Positions 38,258-47,727 of a DNA stretch of 64,000 bases are shown piece by piece. The number at the start of each line of letters is the position of its first letter. The first letter of the stretch is position 1. The notes beneath the pieces were generated by a model. That model worked only from the letters and a program-made list of their open reading frames with translations, ran no database searches and had not been told where the DNA came from. The position numbers were made by a program, and so were the translations under genes. Source of the DNA: Rheinheimera nanhaiensis E407-8 (GTDB taxonomy: Bacteria > Pseudomonadota > Gammaproteobacteria > Enterobacterales > Alteromonadaceae); the NCBI RefSeq assembly GCF_000296695.1, contig NZ_BAFK01000007.1, forward strand, positions 62,001 to 126,000, written 5' to 3'.

Positions 38258-39091
38258 TTACAGGATCACTGTTTTATTGCCATGCACAAACACCCGGTCT
38301 TCCACCACCAGCTGCAACGCTTTACTTAACGCCGCTTTTTCCACATCGCGGCCGGCGCGGGCCATATCTTCCGCGCTAAAGTTGTGATCCACCGGTGCCA
38401 CCATCTGCTCGATAATCGGGCCTTCGTCTAAATCATCATTTACAAAGTGCGCGGTAGCACCAATAATTTTTACCCCGCGCTCAAATGCCTGCTGATAAGG
38501 GTTAGCGCCAATAAAGGCCGGTAAAAAGCTGTGATGAATATTGATAATTTTTTCCGGAAACTGCGCGACAAAGGCCGGTGTTAAAATACGCATAAATTTG
38601 GCCAGCACCAGATATTCTGGCTGATAGGGTTTTATCACCGCCAGCAGCGCTGCTTCATGCTCGGTGCGGCTTAAGCCCTGATGGCTGACATAGTGATAAG
38701 GTAAATCAAAACGGGCGGCCAGTTGCGCCAGCTCAGGGTAATTCCCCACTACCGCCGCAATATCCAGCGCCAGTGAGCCGTCAAATACTTTGATTAAAAT
38801 ATCGCCCAGGCAATGCGCTTCTTTGGTGACCAATATTACCACCCGCTTAGCACGCTGGCTGACTAAACTGCGCTCTGAGCCCGCCGGCAATGCGCGGTCT
38901 AAATCAAACAGTAAGGTGGCATCATTAAATACACCTTCTAATTCGGTGCGCATATAAAAGCGGCCACTGACCGGGTCAACATATTCGGTATTGCGAATAA
39001 TATTCAGCTGGTGCTTGTAGCAAATATTGGTAATTTGCGCAATCAGGCCTTTAGAATCAGGGCATTCCGTTAATAAAATCTTGCGTTCCAT
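38258..39091 (-). CDS. purU: Formyltetrahydrofolate deformylase
   Basis: A 277-residue enzyme hydrolysing 10-formyl-THF to THF and formate, which balances one-carbon pools and supplies formate to PurT. It has an N-terminal ACT-like domain (MERKILLTECPDSKGLIAQ) and a formyltransferase domain with KFMRILTP, NIHHSFLPAF and the GATAHFVNDDLDEGPI loop. The start at 39091 matches the family (E. coli 280 residues); the open frame extends 135 bases further but adds unrelated sequence. It diverges from trmO. Confidence 0.96.
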   Translation of the reverse strand: MERKILLTECPDSKGLIAQITNICYKHQLNIIRNTEYVDPVSGRFYMRTELEGVFNDATLLFDLDRALPAGSERSLVSQRAKRVVILVTKEAHCLGDILIKVFDGSLALDIAAVVGNYPELAQLAARFDLPYHYVSHQGLSRTEHEAALLAVIKPYQPEYLVLAKFMRILTPAFVAQFPEKIINIHHSFLPAFIGANPYQQAFERGVKIIGATAHFVNDDLDEGPIIEQMVAPVDHNFSAEDMARAGRDVEKAALSKALQLVVEDRVFVHGNKTVIL

Positions 39092-39148
39092 ATCTGTTAT
39101 CTGTCGTTGAGAGTAAAGCTGATGTTTTACCGCATCTTTAGCTTCAGC

Positions 39149-39174
39149 GTCAAAGACATTTAGACGTCTTTGAC
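39149..39174. promoter_or_regulatory. Perfect 9-bp inverted repeat between purU and trmO
   Basis: GTCAAAGAC and GTCTTTGAC flank an 8-base spacer. It sits in the divergent intergenic region, just before a candidate trmO promoter (TTGTTG at 39180-39185, CATAAT at 39202-39207). There is no T-run, so it looks more like a protein-binding dyad than a terminator. The regulator is unknown. Confidence 0.4.
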
Positions 39175-39242
39175 TTAACTTGTTGTTTTGGCAAAAAACC
39201 GCATAATACCGCTGTATTACTCCCAACGCTTAACAGGAGCCT

Positions 39243-39953
39243 ATGGCGTCGTTTCAGTTTAATGTGGTCGGCTATATACAATCGCCGTACAAACAAAAAT
39301 TTGCTATTCCGCGCCAGCCTGGGCTAATCCCGGAGGCCATCGGCTATCTGGAGCTGGAGCCGGGTTACGATGATGACACCATTTTGCGCGGTATCGACAG
39401 CTTCAGCCATCTGTGGCTGTTGTTTGTGTTTCATGAAACCGCAGATAAGGGCTGGTCACCGATGGTGCGGCCACCACGCTTAGGGGGCAATACCCGCAAA
39501 GGTGTGTTTGCTACCCGCGCCACCTTCAGACCCAACCCGGTTGGGCTGTCAGTGGTAAAACTGGAAGGGGTTGAACGTAAAAACGGTAAATTGTGCTTAA
39601 AGCTAAGCGGCATTGATTTATTACATGGCACGCCGGTTATCGACATTAAGCCCTACCTGCCCTACTCTGATGCTTTACCAGAGGCCGCTGGTGGCTTTGC
39701 CGACAGCGCACCCGAAACAGCAATGACAGTAAGTTTTTCTGAGCAGGCCAGCGAATTTTGCCGCCAACAAAACCACTATCCCGATCTACAAGTATTTATC
39801 GAGAAAGTCTTAAAGCAAGATCCCAGGCCTTCGTACAAAAAACAACGCGACACCGAGCAAAGCTATGGCATGAGCTTGTACCACTACAATATTAAATGGA
39901 CCGTAACCGGAGAGCATAACCATGTTACTGAAATTCATCAGCTGCAGCCTTAA
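39243..39953 (+). CDS. trmO: tRNA (N6-threonylcarbamoyladenosine(37)-N6)-methyltransferase TrmO
   Basis: A 236-residue SAM-dependent methyltransferase of the TsaA/YaeB/TrmO family, which N6-methylates t6A37 in some threonine tRNAs. Signatures include VGYIQSPYKQKFAIPRQPG, SHLWLLFVFH, TRATFRPNPVGLS and GIDLLHGTPVIDIKPYLPY. An AGGAG site precedes the ATG. The end overlaps the kelch protein gene by 32 bases in another frame. Confidence 0.95.
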   Translation: MASFQFNVVGYIQSPYKQKFAIPRQPGLIPEAIGYLELEPGYDDDTILRGIDSFSHLWLLFVFHETADKGWSPMVRPPRLGGNTRKGVFATRATFRPNPVGLSVVKLEGVERKNGKLCLKLSGIDLLHGTPVIDIKPYLPYSDALPEAAGGFADSAPETAMTVSFSEQASEFCRQQNHYPDLQVFIEKVLKQDPRPSYKKQRDTEQSYGMSLYHYNIKWTVTGEHNHVTEIHQLQP

Positions 39954-40989
39954 GCTGACCGCTGCAGCAACCTGTGTTGCCCTATCGGCCAGCACCCTGC
40001 CAGACTTACCCGAACCGGTAACTAATAATGCCGTGGCCAGCACCAGCATTCGTGGCAAAACCTATATCGTTAGTTTTATGGGTATAGGGCCAGGCAAGCA
40101 GCACAGCGATATTCATAACAAGGTGTTTATGCACACGTTGGGCGAGTTTGGCTGGCAAACCCTGCCGCCGGTGCCGAGCCAGCAGCGCTTAAATGGCCGC
40201 GTTGCGGCCAGTGCTGTGGCGCTGAACAATAACTTTTTTGTGTTCGGCGGTTTTAGTGTCAATGCCGATGGCAGCGAACAACCCGCCAGCGACAGTTACC
40301 GGCTGGATCCTATTACCCGCCGCTATACCAAGCTCAATGATATCCCGGTGCCGGTAGATGACGCTGTCGCCCTGACATACCAAAACCGCTATATCTATCT
40401 GGTCAGTGGCTGGAGCGATCATGGTAACGTTAATCTGGTGCAGCAATTTGATAACTTTACCCAGCGCTGGTCGCAGGCCACGCCGTTTCCCGGTAAGCCG
40501 GTATTTGGCTTAGCTGGCGCTATGGCCGGCAATACTATGCTGTTATGCGATGGTGTAGCGCTTAATTACTACAGTGATAAAAAGCCCAGTTACCAAAGTG
40601 AGCCGGCCTGTTATCTGGGTATTGTAGGCGATAATGCCAATAAAATAGACTGGCGCCTGATAGCGCATCCAACCGGTACAGCGCGTTATCGCATGGCCGC
40701 TATTAACAGCCAAATAGACGGCAAAGACATGCTGGTGTTTATTGGTGGCAGCACTAACCCTTATAACTACAACGGCATAGGCTATAACGGCCAGCCGTCT
40801 GAGCCTGACAGCAAAGTGTGGGTATTTTCGGTTGCCGAAAAACGCTGGTTAAAAGCGGCTGATACCACGGCTGTGATGGACTTACGCTCGTTGATTGAAA
40901 TAGACGGCCAGATTTACTCGGTCGGCGGTATGCAAAGCGGCCAGCAAGTTAGCCCCCGGCTTATCCATCACCCGATAAAACTCCAATAG
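39922..40989 (+). CDS. Exported kelch-repeat protein
   Basis: A 355-residue protein with an N-terminal hydrophobic signal (about 1-24) and a series of kelch-like beta-propeller blades ([44 protein letters not shown]). It resembles the NanM/YjhT fold of N-acetylneuraminate mutarotases, but no sialic-acid gene is nearby, so the activity is unassigned. Its start lies inside the last 32 bases of trmO; the unusually long overlap suggests translational coupling. A hairpin lies just after it. Confidence 0.75.
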   Translation: MLLKFISCSLKLTAAATCVALSASTLPDLPEPVTNNAVASTSIRGKTYIVSFMGIGPGKQHSDIHNKVFMHTLGEFGWQTLPPVPSQQRLNGRVAASAVALNNNFFVFGGFSVNADGSEQPASDSYRLDPITRRYTKLNDIPVPVDDAVALTYQNRYIYLVSGWSDHGNVNLVQQFDNFTQRWSQATPFPGKPVFGLAGAMAGNTMLLCDGVALNYYSDKKPSYQSEPACYLGIVGDNANKIDWRLIAHPTGTARYRMAAINSQIDGKDMLVFIGGSTNPYNYNGIGYNGQPSEPDSKVWVFSVAEKRWLKAADTTAVMDLRSLIEIDGQIYSVGGMQSGQQVSPRLIHHPIKLQ

Positions 40990-40998
40990 AATTGCCCC

Positions 40999-41028
40999 TG
41001 CCGCCTTGCTAGAATGGCGGCAATTTTT
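40999..41028 (+). terminator. Terminator after the kelch gene, overlapping a proS -10 element
   Basis: A 7-bp stem (TGCCGCC with GGCGGCA), a 10-base loop and six T residues. The loop contains TAGAAT (41010-41015) followed by GGCGGC, which resembles the -10 plus GC-rich discriminator seen before other translation genes. Either or both roles are possible. Confidence 0.5.
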
Positions 41029-41053
41029 TATTAGCACGACATACGAGAATACG

Positions 41054-42781
41054 ATGCGCAGCAGTCAGTACTTACTATCTACCGTAAAAGAAACCCCGGC
41101 CGATGCCGAAGTGATTAGCCATAAACTTATGCTGCGCGCCGGCATGATCCGCCGCGTCGCCTCAGGCATGTACACTTACCTGCCCACTGGCGTGCGGGTG
41201 CTGCGTAAAGTTGAACAAATTGTGCGTGAAGAGATGAATAAAGCTGGCGCCATTGAAGTATTAATGCCGATGGTGCAACCGGCCGAGCTGTGGCAAGAAT
41301 CTGGCCGTTGGGAGAAAATGGACGCCGAATTGCTGCGCTTTAAAGACCGCCACACACGCGATTTTGTGCTTGGGCCAACCCACGAAGAAGTGATCACCGA
41401 TTTAGTGCGCCGCGAAATTACCAGCTACAAACAGCTGCCGCTGAATTTATATCAAATTCAGACCAAATTCCGTGACGAGCGCCGGCCACGCTTTGGTGTA
41501 ATGCGCGCCCGCGAGTTCTTAATGAAAGACGCCTACTCGTTTCACTTAAGCCAGGACAGCCTGCAGCAAACCTATGACGCCATGTTCCAGGCCTACTGCA
41601 ATATCTTTACCCGTTTAGGGCTGGATTTTCGCCCGGTACTGGCCGACACCGGCGCTATCGGTGGCAGCATGTCGCACGAGTTCCATGTGCTGGCCGCTTC
41701 AGGTGAAGATGCTATCGCCTTCTCCGATAGCAGCGATTACGCCGCCAATATCGAGATGGCTGAAGCGCTGGCACCTGCCGGTGAGCGCCCGGCTGCCAGC
41801 CAGCCACTGAGCGAAGTGGCTACCCCTAATGCCAAAACTGTGGCGGAAGTCGCCGCCTTATTAGGCCAGGACATCAAACAGGTGAGTAAAACCCTGATTG
41901 TGTATGGCGTAAAAGGTGACAACGATAAAACCCAGCCGTTGGTAGCACTGGTGCTGCGTGGCGATCATGAATTAAACGAAATAAAAGCCGAGAAATTGCC
42001 GCAGGTACAAAGCCCGCTGGTATTTGCCAGCGAAGAAGAAATCCGCGCGGCCATTGGCGCCGGCCCCGGTTCTTTAGGCCCGGTAGCTATGCCGCTGCCG
42101 CTGATTGTCGATCGCAGCGCGGCACACCTGGCCGATTTTAGCTGCGGTGCCAATAAAGACGGCTTTCACTTAACCGGCGTGAACTGGGACCGTGATGCGA
42201 AAAACTACAGCGTGGCTGATTTGCGTAATATCGTCGAGGGCGACCCAAGCCCGTGCGGTAACGGCAAGCTGGTGATCAAACGCGGTATTGAAGTGGGCCA
42301 TATCTTCCAGTTAGGCGATCGCTATTCACAGGCATTAAAAGCTGGCGTGTTAAACGAAGAAGGCAAACACCAGATCATGACCATGGGCTGCTACGGCGTT
42401 GGCGTATCGCGTATTATCGCCGCGGCCATTGAGCAAAACCACGATGATTTCGGCATTATCTGGCCTGATGCAATAGCCCCGTTTCAGATTGCGCTTATTC
42501 CAATGAATATGCATAAGTCGGTGCGGATTGAAGAGGCCACAGTGCGCCTTTACAACGAGCTAACTGCCGCTGGCTTTGAAGTGTTGTTTGATGACCGTAA
42601 AGAGCGCCCTGGCGTAATGTTTGCCGATATGGAACTGATGGGCATTCCGCACAGTATCGTGATTGGTGAGCGCAACCTGGATAACCAGCAGGTAGAATAC
42701 AAAAACCGCCGCAGCGGCGAAAAAGACATGCTGGATATTCCGTCTGTCGTGGCGGCCATGCAGCAGAAACTGGCAAAGTAA
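41054..42781 (+). CDS. proS: Prolyl-tRNA synthetase
   Basis: A 575-residue class II synthetase of the bacterial type. Motif 1 and 2 regions ([21 protein letters not shown], shortened as [12 protein letters not shown], and [21 protein letters not shown] as [12 protein letters not shown]) are visible. The YbaK-like editing insertion (about 230-390) that clears mis-charged alanine is present, and the C-terminal anticodon-binding domain has [18 protein letters not shown]. The start at 41054 gives the family N-terminus [11 protein letters not shown] strong terminator follows. Confidence 0.98.
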   Translation: MRSSQYLLSTVKETPADAEVISHKLMLRAGMIRRVASGMYTYLPTGVRVLRKVEQIVREEMNKAGAIEVLMPMVQPAELWQESGRWEKMDAELLRFKDRHTRDFVLGPTHEEVITDLVRREITSYKQLPLNLYQIQTKFRDERRPRFGVMRAREFLMKDAYSFHLSQDSLQQTYDAMFQAYCNIFTRLGLDFRPVLADTGAIGGSMSHEFHVLAASGEDAIAFSDSSDYAANIEMAEALAPAGERPAASQPLSEVATPNAKTVAEVAALLGQDIKQVSKTLIVYGVKGDNDKTQPLVALVLRGDHELNEIKAEKLPQVQSPLVFASEEEIRAAIGAGPGSLGPVAMPLPLIVDRSAAHLADFSCGANKDGFHLTGVNWDRDAKNYSVADLRNIVEGDPSPCGNGKLVIKRGIEVGHIFQLGDRYSQALKAGVLNEEGKHQIMTMGCYGVGVSRIIAAAIEQNHDDFGIIWPDAIAPFQIALIPMNMHKSVRIEEATVRLYNELTAAGFEVLFDDRKERPGVMFADMELMGIPHSIVIGERNLDNQQVEYKNRRSGEKDMLDIPSVVAAMQQKLAK

Positions 42782-42810
42782 TAGCGGTTAGCATCTAACC
42801 GAGATAGTAA

Positions 42811-42838
42811 AAAAGGGCAGAAAAATCTGCCCTTTTTT
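42811..42838. terminator. Terminator after proS
   Basis: An 11-bp stem (AAAAGGGCAGA pairing with TCTGCCCTTTT), a four-base loop and a T-run. The A-run on the other side lets it also serve the convergent transporter gene. Confidence 0.9.
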
Positions 42839-42854
42839 ATTTGTAACTTTTCGC

Positions 42855-44285
42855 TTAAAACAGCAGGTTTTTACCGAAGAAAATGGTCGATACGGTATTA
42901 ACGAAAATCACCGCCAGAATAAACGGAATAAAGGTACCCAGCGAGAAATTAACGTATTTTTGCAGTAATGAGCCGGCAAAGGTGGCGTTGCCCTGGCTTA
43001 TTTCCGCATCGAAGTTATGCTTTTTCCAGCGGTAAATCACAAACAAACACAACAACAAACCGTTTAATGGCAGTATGGTTTCGTAGAAGATATCGTATAC
43101 CAGATCGAAAAACGATTTTACAATTGGCTGGCCTTCAGCATTTAAGCCATAACTGGTTAAACTGCTAAACAGCTCTACCCGGCCAAACGACAAAGCACAT
43201 ACCACTGCCAGCGTTATCATCACCGCGCCCAGCGTGTATAGCGCCTTACGCCGAGACACGCCTTTGCCGTCCATCAAACTGGCTACAGGCACCTCAATAA
43301 TAGATACCAGTGAGGTTAAAGCAGCGAAAAACACCAGCAGGAAGAAAAAGCTGGCGACAAAGGAGGCGCCGAAATAGCCAATATCGGCCTGCAGTGCCAG
43401 GAAAATTTTTGGCAGGAACATAAAAATCATGCCGATGCTGGATTCCGACAGCTCACTTAACTGAATATCCGGGTTGAAAGAAAACACTGCCGGCAATATC
43501 AGCAGGCCAGAGCAGGCGGCCACCAGTAACGACAACGCGGCCACCATTTTACCGGCATGCACTATGTCATTGTTTTTCTGAATATAAGAGCCGTAAGTAA
43601 TTAAAATACCCATAGCCAGCGATAAGGAGAAAAACGCCTGTGCCAAAGCGCCGTTTAATACCTTGCCGGTTAACTTATCAAACTCTGGCACCAGGAAAAA
43701 CTTTACGCCCAACATGGCGTTATCCAGCGTAAACACATAGATCACTAAGGCGATAAGCATAATAAACAGCATTGGCATTAATACCCGGGCCGCTTTTTCA
43801 ATGCCCTGCTTTACCCCGCCTTGTAAAATAGCGAAGGTTAAGCCAATGACGATGGCCATATAGATAAACAGCTCATTGCTGTTAATAAAACTGCCGAAGC
43901 TGTCTGGCGCGGCCAGTTCAGTTAATTGCCCCATAACCGATTTGGCCAGATAGCCAAAAATCCACACCGTAATCACCAGATAAAACACGCCAATCATAAA
44001 AGGCGTTAACACCGACAGCCAGCCAACTGTGCGCCAGGCGCGGTTCTGGCCAATTTCGGTATAAGCCCCTAGCGGGTTTTGCCTTGTATGACGGCCCAGG
44101 CTCATTTCAGCGAGCATGACCGGCAGGCAGATAAAGAACACAAAAAAAGCATACATTATTAAAAAGGCGGCGCCGCCATTTTTGCTGGCCATCACCGGAA
44201 AGGCAACCAGATTACCGATACCTACGGCCGAACCGGCTGCGGCCAGTACAAAGCCCAGGCTGGAGCTAAATTGTTCACGTTTCAT
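42855..44285 (-). CDS. Sodium-dependent transporter of the NSS (SLC6) family
   Basis: A 476-residue protein with about twelve membrane helices. The first helix has SSLGFVLAAAGSAVGIGNLV followed by FP, the sodium- and substrate-binding signature of LeuT-like neurotransmitter:sodium symporters. RKALYTLGAVM and related loops are typical of bacterial members. The substrate is probably an amino acid. Interspersed glycine and phenylalanine patterns are normal for the family. It stands alone, divergent from the YciI gene. Confidence 0.93.
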   Translation of the reverse strand: MKREQFSSSLGFVLAAAGSAVGIGNLVAFPVMASKNGGAAFLIMYAFFVFFICLPVMLAEMSLGRHTRQNPLGAYTEIGQNRAWRTVGWLSVLTPFMIGVFYLVITVWIFGYLAKSVMGQLTELAAPDSFGSFINSNELFIYMAIVIGLTFAILQGGVKQGIEKAARVLMPMLFIMLIALVIYVFTLDNAMLGVKFFLVPEFDKLTGKVLNGALAQAFFSLSLAMGILITYGSYIQKNNDIVHAGKMVAALSLLVAACSGLLILPAVFSFNPDIQLSELSESSIGMIFMFLPKIFLALQADIGYFGASFVASFFFLLVFFAALTSLVSIIEVPVASLMDGKGVSRRKALYTLGAVMITLAVVCALSFGRVELFSSLTSYGLNAEGQPIVKSFFDLVYDIFYETILPLNGLLLCLFVIYRWKKHNFDAEISQGNATFAGSLLQKYVNFSLGTFIPFILAVIFVNTVSTIFFGKNLLF

Positions 44286-44481
44286 TAGTACGCGGACTCC
44301 CTGAATCTTTCTTATTAGAATAATTGAGCTGTGCTCATTTTTTTGTAAGCGCCCTGCATGCTAACAGGCTGTTACGCTAAATCCTAGTGCTGTACTGCTC
44401 CGATGCGTTTAACAGCGTTGGAACCACGCTTAGGATCTGCTATCGTGCGCCGCATAACGAAGGCTCGTGTAGGATTAACTT

Positions 44482-44781
44482 ATGTTTTATATGATTTACT
44501 CTGAAGATGTAGCAAACAGTTTAGAAAAGCGCCTGGCAACAAGGCCTGCGCATCTGGCACGTTTAGAGCAGCTGAAAAATGAAGGCCGTCTGCTGCTGGC
44601 CGGGCCCCTGCCGGCGATTGACAGCCTGGATCCTGGCACGGCAGGTTTTACCGGCTCTTTAGTTGTGGCTGAATTTGCCAGTTTAGCCGACGCGCAAAGC
44701 TGGGCCGATGCCGACCCTTATCTGGCCGCCGGTGTGTATGCCCGCGCAACAGTAAAACCGTTTAAAAAAGTGCTGCCTTAA
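44482..44781 (+). CDS. YciI-family protein
   Basis: A 99-residue protein with the YciI ferredoxin-like fold: [39 protein letters not shown] and the conserved DPY ([11 protein letters not shown]). The function of the family is not settled; a His-Asp pair suggests an enzyme. It is 24 bases upstream of galE and likely cotranscribed. Confidence 0.9.
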   Translation: MFYMIYSEDVANSLEKRLATRPAHLARLEQLKNEGRLLLAGPLPAIDSLDPGTAGFTGSLVVAEFASLADAQSWADADPYLAAGVYARATVKPFKKVLP

Positions 44782-44805
44782 GGCTGCAGTAACAAGGACA
44801 GTAAC

Positions 44806-45822
44806 ATGGGTTATATCTTATTGACCGGCGGTGCCGGTTATATTGGCAGCCATACGGCACTGGAGCTGTTAAACGCCGGCTTTTCGGTGTTAAGTTTTGA
44901 TAATTTTAGCAATAGCTCAGCTGAAGCGCTTAACCGGGTGCAACAGCTAACGGGCAAAAATCTTATCAGCATCCAGGGCGATATTCGTGATGAAGCCGCG
45001 CTGCGCCAGCTGTTCAGCCAATATGCTATCAGCGCCGTAGTGCATTTTGCTGGTTTAAAAGCCGTGGGTGAGTCCACCCAGCTACCGCTGCATTACTATG
45101 ACAACAATGTTGCCGGCACGGTAACCCTGTGCCGGGTAATGCGCGATTTTGGTGTAAAAAAGCTGGTATTTAGCTCCTCTGCTACCGTCTACGGCGATGC
45201 CAAACAGGTGCCTATCCCGGAAACGGCGCCACGCTCTGCCACCAACCCGTACGGCCAAAGCAAGCTGATGATCGAGCATATTCTTGAGGATCTGGTGAAA
45301 GCCGAGCCAGACTGGGGCATAACCTTGCTGCGCTACTTTAACCCGGTCGGCGCCCATGACAGCGGCCGCATTGGTGAAGACCCAAGCGGCATTCCCAATA
45401 ACTTAATGCCGTTTATCTCGCAGGTGGCGGTGGGTAAAAGAGCAAGCCTGAGTGTATTTGGTAACGATTACCCCACCCATGATGGTACCGGTGTGCGCGA
45501 CTATATCCATGTGGTCGATTTAGCCCGTGGTCATGTTAAGGCATTGCAATATCTGCAGCATAATACTGGTATAGAGGCCATAAATTTGGGCACCGGCACA
45601 GGTTATAGTGTGCTGGATATGGTAAATGCCTTTAGCCGGGTCAATGCTGTGTCAGTACCCTTTACCATAGCGCCGCGCCGGCCCGGTGATATTGCCACCT
45701 GCTATGCGCAGCCTGGCAAAGCTAAAGCGCTACTGGGCTGGCAAGCTGAAAAAACACTGGATGATATGGTGCGCGACAGCTGGCGCTGGCAGCAGGCCAA
45801 CCCTAATGGTTATAGCCGCTAG
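44806..45822 (+). CDS. galE: UDP-glucose 4-epimerase
   Basis: A 338-residue extended SDR that interconverts UDP-glucose and UDP-galactose. The NAD loop GGAGYIGSHTA, the SSSATVYG segment with catalytic Ser, YGQSK (Tyr and Lys) and the RYFNPVGAHDSGRIGEDP motif are visible. The length equals that of E. coli GalE (338). It converges with the response-regulator gene and overlaps its stop codon region by four bases. Confidence 0.96.
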   Translation: MGYILLTGGAGYIGSHTALELLNAGFSVLSFDNFSNSSAEALNRVQQLTGKNLISIQGDIRDEAALRQLFSQYAISAVVHFAGLKAVGESTQLPLHYYDNNVAGTVTLCRVMRDFGVKKLVFSSSATVYGDAKQVPIPETAPRSATNPYGQSKLMIEHILEDLVKAEPDWGITLLRYFNPVGAHDSGRIGEDPSGIPNNLMPFISQVAVGKRASLSVFGNDYPTHDGTGVRDYIHVVDLARGHVKALQYLQHNTGIEAINLGTGTGYSVLDMVNAFSRVNAVSVPFTIAPRRPGDIATCYAQPGKAKALLGWQAEKTLDDMVRDSWRWQQANPNGYSR

Positions 45823-46463
45823 CTAATTAGCCCAAGCTCTAACGCCAACAGCACAGCACGGGTGCGGTCACGCACCCCCAGCTTGGCTAAAATAGCAGAA
45901 CACTGGTTTTTTACTGTGCCTTCAGATTTATACAGCGCAGAGGCAATTTCTTTATTGCTATAACCTGCCGCCATCAGCTGCAGAATTTCTAACTCTTTGT
46001 CAGTTAACGGCTCCAGCTGCGCTGGCATAGCAAAGTCGCTGCTGCCGGCGCGCACACTGCCTAACAAGCGCTCGGTAATATTGGGCGCAAACCAGCTACC
46101 GCCATTGGCCAGCGTGCTTATCGCCTCGACCAGGGTCTGCAGCGATACATCTTTTAATAAAAACCCGCGCGCGCCCAAGGAAATACTTTTAAGCACCAGC
46201 TCATGCTCATCAAAGGTGGTCAGGATAAGTACCGGCGTGCTGATCCCTTCCTGCTGTAAGGCCGCTAAGGTTTGTACACCATTCATTACCGGCATCGATA
46301 AATCCAGCAGAATAACTTCTGGCTGATATTGCCGGCAGGCATCTACCACTGTGCTGCCATCGGCACATTCCGCTACCACCGCTACTTTGCCGGACAGCCC
46401 GAGTAAGCTTTTAATACCATCGCGGATCAGCTTCTGGTCATCTACCAGCAGTACCTTATGCAT
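45819..46463 (-). CDS. NarL/LuxR-family response regulator
   Basis: A 214-residue regulator with a receiver domain (phosphoacceptor Asp54 in LLDLSMP, acidic pair VDDQ, Thr and Lys at TTFDEHE and LLKD) and a LuxR-type helix-turn-helix (LTDKELEILQLMAAGYSNKEIASAL). The ATG at 46463 has AGGAG seven bases upstream; a GTG six bases earlier is too close to that site. The start lies inside the end of the kinase gene, an eight-base overlap typical of coupled two-component systems. Confidence 0.93.
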   Translation of the reverse strand: MHKVLLVDDQKLIRDGIKSLLGLSGKVAVVAECADGSTVVDACRQYQPEVILLDLSMPVMNGVQTLAALQQEGISTPVLILTTFDEHELVLKSISLGARGFLLKDVSLQTLVEAISTLANGGSWFAPNITERLLGSVRAGSSDFAMPAQLEPLTDKELEILQLMAAGYSNKEIASALYKSEGTVKNQCSAILAKLGVRDRTRAVLLALELGLIS

Positions 46464-47598
46464 TATCACTCTCCTGATACGGCAGGCTCAGGCTTAGCTC
46501 AAGCCGTTGCTGTACTGTATTCACGGTTAAACTACCGCCGCATTCTGCTGCACGCTCCTGCATACCGGTTATGCCATTGCCCTGCCGCCAGTGCGGGTTT
46601 ACTTTGCCATTATCGCTTAGCGTCAGCTGTAAGTTCCCGTCACTGATATGGGCGTTAATTTGCATTTCGCTGGCACCGCTGTGTTTTAAGCTGTTGCTGA
46701 TAGCTTCCTGCACTATGCAGAGCAAATGCTGCGCCTGTTGCAAATCATGCAGCATTATATCAGCGGGGATCTGCAGCTTAACCTTAAGCTGTTCGGGTAT
46801 CAGTGCCACTAACGGCTGCACCGCATCCAACAACGTAACGTCTGCATACTGGCGCATAGTGCTTACCGCTTCACGCACATCAGCCAGCAATAATTTGGCC
46901 AGCTGATGGCATTTATCCACCTGGCTTTTGGCCTCACCGCTGCTCAAATGGCCGGCTACCTGTAGCTGTATCGTCAGCGCGGTTAAATGATGGCCGACTA
47001 AATCGTGCAAGTTACGGGCAATGCGGGTGCGTTCACTCTGGCGTGAGGCCGCCTGCAGTAATTGCTGGGTGGCTAACAGTTGCTGATGTTTTTGCTCCAG
47101 CTCGTCTCTGGCTGTTTCAGCATCACGGCTGGCACTTTGCACCAGCACAGCAAACAAATGGAAGCTGCCATACAACAGCGCAGTAATCCACACAGTGCTG
47201 CCAGTTTGCCAGCCAATCAGTGTATACCATGCCGCCACTACTACAGCGCTGAGTAACATGGCGGCAGACGTGGGCATGACAAAAGGCAGCATCGCCGCCC
47301 AGATAATGGTCAGAATAGACAGAAAGTCAAAGTAACGCCCAGGCAGTAACCATACCAAAGCAAACGCCAGCAAAAGCTGCACACCAAGCAGCACAGTGCC
47401 AAAACGGCCGCGTAACGAATAGGCACCCTGCTCCCGTGTCAGTACAATAAACACAGCGCCGTACAGCAAAAACAGCAGATGCACCAGCCACTGGCTGTAG
47501 CCGGGCTGGACTTTGTGCAGGATAAAAATACTAATGCCGTATACCAGTAACCAGGTCAGTACCCCAGCCAGGGTGGCAAAATCAAATTTTCTGTTCAT
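46456..47598 (-). CDS. NarX/DesK-type sensor histidine kinase
   Basis: A 380-residue kinase with about five N-terminal membrane helices (1-155), a coiled-coil linker, a HisKA_3 domain with RTRIARNLHDLVGHH (phosphorylated His198), and a compact ATPase domain (QEAISNSLKHSGASEM, DNGKVNPHWRQGNGITGMQERAAECGG shortened as GNGITGMQERAAE). There is no periplasmic sensor domain; the membrane region may sense the envelope state, as in DesK. It diverges from a DUF2306-like membrane protein gene, which is a candidate target. Confidence 0.92.
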   Translation of the reverse strand: MNRKFDFATLAGVLTWLLVYGISIFILHKVQPGYSQWLVHLLFLLYGAVFIVLTREQGAYSLRGRFGTVLLGVQLLLAFALVWLLPGRYFDFLSILTIIWAAMLPFVMPTSAAMLLSAVVVAAWYTLIGWQTGSTVWITALLYGSFHLFAVLVQSASRDAETARDELEQKHQQLLATQQLLQAASRQSERTRIARNLHDLVGHHLTALTIQLQVAGHLSSGEAKSQVDKCHQLAKLLLADVREAVSTMRQYADVTLLDAVQPLVALIPEQLKVKLQIPADIMLHDLQQAQHLLCIVQEAISNSLKHSGASEMQINAHISDGNLQLTLSDNGKVNPHWRQGNGITGMQERAAECGGSLTVNTVQQRLELSLSLPYQESDNA

Positions 47599-47727
47599 CC
47601 AGGCATTATGCGCAGCTTTATACCAACTGCAATAGGCCAGAAGTCATAGTCTGAAATCCTGACTTTCGGCACCTGCGCGCCAACCTCCACCAGCGTAAGC
47701 TGCTGCTATCAACCAAGGAGGTTTAGC

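Noticed and set aside
39092-39226. Upstream extension of purU by 45 codons
   Set aside because: It would cover the divergent promoter region of trmO and adds sequence absent from the family; the internal ATG gives the usual N-terminus.
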